The notes beneath the pieces were generated by a model. It saw only the letters and a list, made by a program, of their open reading frames with translations, did no database searches and was not told the DNA's origin. Below are positions 58,173 through 64,000 of a DNA stretch of 64,000 nt, piece by piece. How positions within the stretch are numbered: the first letter of the stretch is position 1; every line of letters begins with the position of its first letter. The position numbers and the translations under genes were made by a program. Origin of the DNA: Cristatella mucedo (taxonomy: Eukaryota > Bryozoa > Phylactolaemata > Cristatellidae); the NCBI GenBank assembly GCA_009760855.2, contig WPIO01000098.1, positions 1,295,001-1,359,000 on the forward strand, read 5' to 3'.

Positions 58173-59696
58173 TGACACCTATATTCTGGTGGATTCAACA
58201 GGAATTGTGCTGGTAGAGCCAACTTCGAAAATCAGTTTACCAAATTCCGAATCACGCATGGTGAGCCCATAACATGTAGACTGGTTTTATCCTCAATCAA
58301 TTTCAGAAAATTCGCTGCCATCTCTTAGCAAGCTCGTCACTGCATGCAGTAATGTATTTGAGAAAATTTGGTGTGATGGAATCCTAGGAGGTATAAAGCA
58401 AGATACGACTTAATAGCAGAAAAAGCTTAGGTTGTGCCAGGCAATCACACCAGGTATAAGGAGATTATAAACCGTGAATGCAAATAATCCAAGCACAGAG
58501 CCCTAAAGTGCTATACGATAAGAATAATATTAACAGTGCATCTAATAAAACGCCGTCAGAGATCTCAAACTCTTTAGGACCCTTCACATGTTTTCGTACT
58601 TCACAGGTTCGCCAGATGATATTTGTCCCTTCACATCGATACTCTGGAGACTTCCACGGAGACAGGACTTAGGCTTTGCTGTTCCTGTGATAATGTTTCT
58701 CCGTTAACATTATTACTGTGTAGGGAGGCTCTCATCGAGATAAATACTGAACTGTTGCAATTAAGTACGAGCAATGCACTGGCGTGAAGAGAGAAGCATG
58801 GGAAAGGGTTGGAGTGCTATAGCATCAGAATTAGCCAAAAGTGTGGTTTGTGGTTCTAGGTGCATGGCTTGGATCGGTTGGGTCGCCAGCACACTGCAAG
58901 TCAGTAGTGACCTAGAGACAGGCCAGCTCACGGCTGTGGTCTGACGGCATTGCTTTATCCACAGGCCGGCTTTTGTCCTCCATCCGACTCACGGGATGAG
59001 TTGTGGCTGGGAGGATGTTCGGGACGAGGGAACAGCTACATGAGAGGGCAGTTGTGTCTTGGCGAGCCATGCAGGCACACATGGGAATACACGTTCCAGC
59101 GAACCAGCTTTGATATTCTGCCTGCGCCCGTGTAACTACTAACTTGGAAGACCATTGTTCAATCTACAAACAGGTGGAACAAAACAAACCCAAGTAATAT
59201 ACTTATATTTGTCTTTCTAAGTTGGTCATTTTAAACCCGAAAGAATGCGGACTTCTTTAATATTTTTTGTCTAAAATTATACTGTTACAGTCCAGATTTG
59301 AATTTCATTAAACCAGATCGGCTGGTGAGCCAAAACTCGTTACAGTGCTTATTGTATACGTAGTTGAAGGGAAGCCGGCCACAAGTCTCTCAAGGTTTCG
59401 TGATCTAGTGTTGCTTTCCTGAGTTATCAGAGATCTGACTACGGCTTCTGAAATGGGCTGTTACATGACCTGAGGCTAATGAAAATGTATGATGTTAGTC
59501 ATGCAAAGTAGCAGTAGATCATTACAGCTAGACAGTGGGAATGAGATCCAGAAGATTACCTACCTTCTTTGATTACGATGTGAACCTCAGGATGTGTTGA
59601 CTAGTTACCTGAAATGTTGACATGCACGTGCCTCGTAGAATCGAGAGACAAATTTCCAAGGACAGGCTGTCATGTTATTGATTGACTTTCTGATCG

Positions 59697-60426
59697 CTTG
59701 GATGGTAGCACATTTTCTGAAACTAAACTATGATAAAACTAACTTTTTACTTATGGCAAATCTAGTGTGATTCAGAAATTAGCAAGGCTGACGCTCAAAA
59801 TTGGCCCTGCCAGAATATCTCCTGTTGAATCAGCTAGACATTTTGGAGTCGCGTTCCAATGTGCTTTTTATTAGTCGACTATATCAGCCCAGCGATCAAG
59901 TCTGCCTACTTTCAGATAGATAACATTGCTAAACTTCTAGCTTTAATACATAAGAATACCACGTCTAAGTTTGTCCATGCATTTGTGACATCCCTTCTTG
60001 ACTTCGGTACATTACAGCTTGCTGGCCTAGCGGCATGTACAATAAGGGGATTTCTGCTGGTGAAAAACTCCACAGCTAGGCTTGCCTGTCGTGAGCATCC
60101 CAGATTCCAAATCACGCCACTTCTCGACGACCTGCACTGGCTACCAGTCAAGGATTAGATTGACTTCAAGGTTTGATCGCTCACTTTTAGGTCACTTAAT
60201 TCTTTGGCTCCGGCGTATCACTCAGATCTACTCCTCAACAAGGCCCGGCATCGTACCACCAGCGTTTCGCAATCCAACAGCCTACCGACACCTCGTACAA
60301 ACCAAAAATCCTTTGGAGGTGTGCATTTAGTTCTCATGCTCCCAAAGCCTGGAAATCCCTGCCGACTTGCTTCAGAATATACCCTGACTAAATATATTTA
60401 AAAAAAACTTCAAACGCTTTTTTTTT
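59697..60426 (+). mobile_element. LINE-1 C-terminal fragment, unit 3
   Basis: Same insertion again, lacking its 3' end. Left junction is a deletion and the right junction (after poly-T) is the sub-repeat duplication point. Contains TTSKFVHAFVTSLLDF and ARLACREHPRFQITPL. Confidence 0.82.
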
Positions 60427-60479
60427 AAGTGCTAGATTCGTGCCTTTGTGCACTAACCCGGGATCTTTGTTATCAAATA

Positions 60480-60684
60480 GATTAACTTTCGCATTGGTCG
60501 TTAAAGTTGTGTTCATGCAAAATGCATAGAGTTATAGCTTCTGCTAGAGACCGGTCTTTTAGGCTCCTTTGTTTTAAGCACGGAACCCATGTGGGCATTT
60601 TAAGTGTAGGCTTTCTCGGAATTTGCTTGGGAAGCTTCCGGTTTCTGTCATGCAAGCCGTTCGTATACATCTAAAACTGCTATG
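60480..60684 (-). other. Near-invariant block, copy 3 second sub-repeat
   Basis: Four differences from copies 1 and 2. The 62-codon minus-strand frame (60482-60670) has two residue changes. The equivalent in the first sub-repeat of this unit (about 57000-57190) is divergent. Confidence 0.55.
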
Positions 60685-60710
60685 AGTTTTGCTAATTAGC
60701 TACGAATTTC

Positions 60711-61303
60711 TTGTGCTCCAGGAGGACACTTATCAATGGTATGTGTCCCTGCTACTGCTTCTGCTGCAGCCAGCACTATCGGAATGGTGTACCAGGTAGC
60801 TATTCTGTAGCGGTTGCTGGCAGTGCTTATTCTGCAGCAGTGGACAGACCAAGGATGCTAACTATCAAATGCCCACAGCGTTGCAATAACGTATGGATAC
60901 CAGCATCTTTGCAGGCTGTTTCGCTGCTAATGACCGTGTTATTGTCACTGCCAATGCAGCTATTCTGGTCATGGATACTGCTGCCACTAGTACAGCTGCT
61001 ACTGCTGCTTTAGCCATTGCCTCAGTTGGTGCTACTGATGTTGTTTTATCTAGTGCGGCTTTAACTGCTGGGGCTGCCACTACTTTCGCTGGCACTGCCG
61101 CAGCAGCCATTGCTTCTGACACATCTGATTTTCTCAGCCGTCATCACTCTAAGGGCCGCCTGGCTCGCCCGCCACGCCTGCCTCGCCCGCCTCGTAAAGA
61201 CAAAAATGAATTAAACGGGGTATTAACTGTTTTCAGTCAGAAAAACATCCTGCTAATTTTAAAATACCATTTAACATCTAGCTTACTTTTATCAAAAAGC
61301 TAA
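60711..61303 (+). other. Frame G and expanded Ala-rich frame, copy 3 second sub-repeat
   Basis: Two overlapping frames: the Cys-rich one (60711-61013), and a 136-codon frame (60893-61303) strongly rich in Ala and Thr that ends in a Pro/Arg-rich tail. The Ala-rich part contains GCT/GCC/ACT repeats not present in the other sub-repeats. Low complexity makes homology unusable; coding is uncertain. Confidence 0.25.
61156..61195 (+). repeat. GC-rich minisatellite, copy 3 second sub-repeat
   Basis: Shorter, of the CCACGCCTGCCTCGCCCGCC type, ending CCTCGTAAAGAC as in 34376-34427. Confidence 0.85.
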
Positions 61304-61489
61304 GTTGCCGCTCTTAAGTTTGTCGCAGTGAACTTATGGCAGCAAGTCAAGTAGAAGGATGCTGATAGAAATCATGCTGATAGCAGCTATGAAGCATTCT
61401 CAGAAAACTCAATCTCTTTCTGAGCGCTTTACATTTCGTGCTGATTGTTCTGGCAGGTACTGTTCACTGACATTCCTGCTGTCAGAGTT

Positions 61490-61557
61490 ATGCGCCTAGA
61501 GAGATTAAGTTCTCTGAGGGTGCTTTATCAAGTGAATTATTATTATTATTAATATTC
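61490..61557 (+). mobile_element. Solo LINE-1 3' tail (about 68 bases)
   Basis: GCGCCTAGAGAGATTAAGTT followed by CTCTGAGGGTGCTTTATC and an ATT repeat, inserted in a stretch that is uninterrupted in the four other sub-repeat copies (for example around 34720 and 57945). Length and ATT tail fit an extreme 5'-truncated insertion. A SINE2-derived tail is less likely because the LINE-1 version GAGGGTGC is present. Confidence 0.8.
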
Positions 61558-61628
61558 AACCGCCTTGGGTGACTTCACAATTTTTAGTCTTAGCCAAGGA
61601 TGAATTTGTTAAGCGAAGCATGGCCGGA

Positions 61629-61770
61629 GGGGAGAGGTAGGTGGGAAGAGGAAGCAGTGAAAGAGAGAGAGAATAATTAGGAAAGAGACTAGGGCAGAGA
61701 TTGAGCAGAGAGAAGATAGAGAGCAGAGAGAGAGAGAGCAGAGAGAGAGAGAGAGATAGAGGAGAGACAG
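61629..61770 (+). repeat. (GA)n-rich tract, copy 3 second sub-repeat
   Basis: Several separate GA runs with AGCA and ATAGA interruptions. Confidence 0.9.
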
Positions 61771-64000
61771 AACAGATGTCACACCAATATTCCGGTCGAT
61801 TCAACAGAAAATATGCTGGTAGAGCCCACTTTGAACGTTACTTTTCCAATTTCTGAATCACACTTGGTTAGCCCATGACAAGTAAACTGGTTTTATCCTC
61901 CATCAATTTCAGAAAATTTGCAGCCATCTATTAGCAAGATCATCACCGCATGAAGTAATGTATTTGGGACTATTTGGTGTGCTGGAATTTTAGGAGGGAT
62001 AAAGCAAAGGCATGACTGAATAGCAGCGAAAGCTTAGATTGTGCTGGCAATCGCATCGGCTAGAAGGAGATTAAAAACCGTGAATACAAATAGTCAGGGC
62101 AGAGAGCCCTAAAGTTCTATAAGATAAGAATAATCAGAACAGTGCGTTTAATAAAACGTCATCAGATAACTCATGCTTTGTAAGATCCTTTACATTTTTT
62201 GGTATTTGACATGTTCGCCAGACAATATTTGCGCCTTCACATCCATACACTGGAGACTTCCACGGAGACAGGACTTTGACTTGGCTATCTCTGTGATGAT
62301 GTTTCTCCATTAACGTCATTACTGTGTAGGGAGGCTCTCACTAAGATAAATACTGAACTGTTGCAATTAAGTACGAGCAATGCCCAGGCGTGATGAGAGA
62401 TGCATGGGAAGTGGTTGGTGTTCAATAGTATCAACAGTTGCCAAAAGTGTGGTTTGTGGTTCAGGGTGCACGGCTCAGATCGCTTGGGTCACCGGCACAC
62501 TGCAAGTCAGTAGTGACCTAGAGAAAGGCCAGCTCATGGCTGTGGTCTGACGGAAGTGGTTATCCACAGGCCGGCTTTGTCCTCTAGCCGACTCATGGGA
62601 TGAGTTGTGGCTGGGAGGGAGTAGGGGAGGAGGGAACAGCTACCTGAGAGGGCAGTTGTGTCTTGGGGAGGGATGCAGGCCCACATGCGAATATACGTTC
62701 CTGCGAACCAGCTTTGAAATTCTGCCTGCGCCTGCTTAACTACTCAGTTGAAGAGCTTTGTTCAGTCTACAAACAGGTGGAACAAAACAAGCCCAAGTAA
62801 CATACTTTTGTTTGCCTTTCTAAGTTGGTCATTTTAAACCCGAAAGAATGGAGACCTCAAATATTTTTGGTCTAAAATCATACAGGTACAGTCTGGATGT
62901 GCATTTCATTAAAGCAGATCAGCTGGTGAGCCGAAACTGATTACAGTGTTTATTGTATACGTAGTTGAAGGGAAGCCGGCCACAAGTCTCTCAAGGTTTC
63001 GTGATCTAGTGTTGCTTTCCTGAGTAGTCAGAGACGTGACTACGGCCTTTTGAAATAGCCTTGTACATGACCTGAGGCTAATGAAAATGTATGATGTTTG
63101 TCATGCAAATTAGCAGCACATCATTACAGCTGGACAGTGGGAGTGAGATCCAGACGACTACCTACCTTCTTTGATTACGATTTGAACCTCAGGATGAGTT
63201 CACTAGTGACATGGAATGTTGACATGCACGTGCCTCGTAGAATTGAGAGGCAAATTTCCAAGGACAGGCTGTCATGTTAGGGATTGACTTTCTGACCGTG
63301 CCTCTCATGTTGATAAGAAAGTAGAGAAGCAATGACCTAGACAATCACGGAGATTGCTAGGTAAACAGCTAACCTCGGAGTGGTTAATGAGGTTGTTAAT
63401 CGGCGGCATCATCATCTTTAGATAAAACATCGTTGATTCAACAATTTTGTAATGGAAGCTAAACGTGGAATTTATTAGGATCGTGTGGTATGATCTGCAT
63501 AAGCCTACGCATGCTTGTCGATGGACAGTCGGTCCTAATCTCGTTCGTGCTTTGTTAAACTTGCAGTTAGTAGATTTAGCTAGGTAATATCTTCGGTAAA
63601 CCAAAGGCGGCCTCAGTGAGGGTACACAGTGCAATTACTCGAAGTTGCAAAGTCATCAAAATTGTCTGATAGTGACGTTCGTGTTGTTGCAAACTACTAA
63701 TGATGACAGATCGGACAGGTGATTGAGCTGCACAGACGAAGCTGGCGTTCTCCCAAGAACAGCATATATTTCAGGGGTCTTCAGGTTTTGTGATTCAAAG
63801 TTGACTTTATATGAAGAGGAAGGCACATATTATCGACTGAATAAGATCGGAATGTAATCACACCATAAAATTTGTAATAATTGGTAATGATAAATTGCAG
63901 ATGTATGCAAAAATATTGTCAAGTTTGTGACCCTTGCAGTGCATGTAAGCGACATGAGACGATTAATAGGTTAATGCAGGAAATTTGGTGCTGAAGGCGT

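Larger units (their letters stand above)
56843..59697. repeat. First sub-repeat of unit 3
   Basis: Runs from the GGCTGCATCGTCTGCATG motif to a deletion junction at about 59697, where it meets the LINE-1 fragment directly. Nearly 1 kb present before the LINE in unit 2 (about 36470-37240) is missing. Confidence 0.78.
46584..64000. repeat. Giant tandem unit, copy 3 (runs off the window)
   Basis: Starts at the same internal point as copy 2. It lacks a 598-base block present in copies 1 and 2 (junction at 54928) and lacks their SINE1b insertion (clean site at 55070). It keeps both blocks individually lost from copies 1 and 2. Its sub-repeat is doubled with a different junction (60426/60427) from that in copy 2. 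The right edge of the window falls inside the second sub-repeat. Confidence 0.93.
60427..64000. repeat. Second sub-repeat of unit 3 (runs off the window)
   Basis: Joined abruptly to the LINE-1 fragment after a poly-T run at 60416-60426. Its first 500 bases are of the type seen in copy 1 and the first sub-repeat of unit 2. From about 60930 it switches to the type of the second sub-repeat of unit 2. Confidence 0.78.

Noticed and set aside
1-64000. CRISPR array, operons, ribosomal RNA genes
   Set aside because: No short regularly spaced repeats, no ribosome-binding-site gene chains and no rRNA-like sequence seen. The repeats here are 9 bases, 27 bases, 3.4 kb or over 20 kb.

Overview
The window is eukaryotic, repeat-rich DNA with no bacterial-style gene organisation. 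Most open frames are under 100 codons and there are no operons. Splice-like AG/GT boundaries surround short open frames. The only recognisable protein family is the reverse transcriptase (RT) of non-LTR retrotransposons (LINEs) of the CR1/L2 type, all broken. tRNA-derived SINEs accompany them. CR1/L2-like LINEs paired with tRNA-SINEs point to an animal, probably an invertebrate. The degenerate TTTAGGG-like tracts would also fit a plant or alga, so the organism is not settled.

Layout. The window is dominated by one very large unit present three times in direct orientation: copy 1 at 1-14176 (first ~105 bases lie outside the window), copy 2 at 21750-38245, copy 3 from 46584 past the right edge. 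Starts are 21.9 kb and then 24.8 kb apart. Stretches aligned by eye match at roughly nine bases in ten or better, with scattered indels. Inside each unit, in order, are a putative 117-base exon, a conserved 284-base open frame with a good splice acceptor, a minus-strand frame of about 160 codons, a SINE1 and a SINE2 insertion, a pyrimidine-rich segment, a second SINE1 (copies 1 and 2 only), overlapping decayed frames, an 83-codon frame, a 3.4-kb sub-repeat with an Ala-rich and Pro-rich GC minisatellite and a (GA)n tract, and a truncated LINE. The sub-repeat is single in copy 1 and tandemly doubled in copies 2 and 3.

Between the units lie two LINE graveyards (14.2-21.1 kb and 40.1-45.3 kb). 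They hold two LINE families (called LINE-1 and LINE-2 here as local labels only) in both orientations, nested SINE insertions, a (TA)n microsatellite, and three copies of a module whose core is a degenerate TTTAGGG/CCCTAAA tract upstream of LINE-2 and flanked by diverged inverted arms. Stretches at 21.1-21.7, 38.2-40.1 and 45.3-46.6 kb hold nothing I recognise.

How the parts relate. SINE2 ends with the same sequence as the 3' end of LINE-1, and SINE1 ends somewhat like LINE-2, as expected if each SINE borrows one LINE's machinery. The SINE1 missing cleanly from copy 3, together with deletions private to single copies, suggests that copies 1 and 2 are closest relatives. Short near-identical patches and a switch of sequence type inside the sub-repeat suggest continuing gene conversion or unequal exchange. 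Whether the units carry a live gene is open: several frames survive without net frameshift in all three copies, but others are broken in one or two of them.
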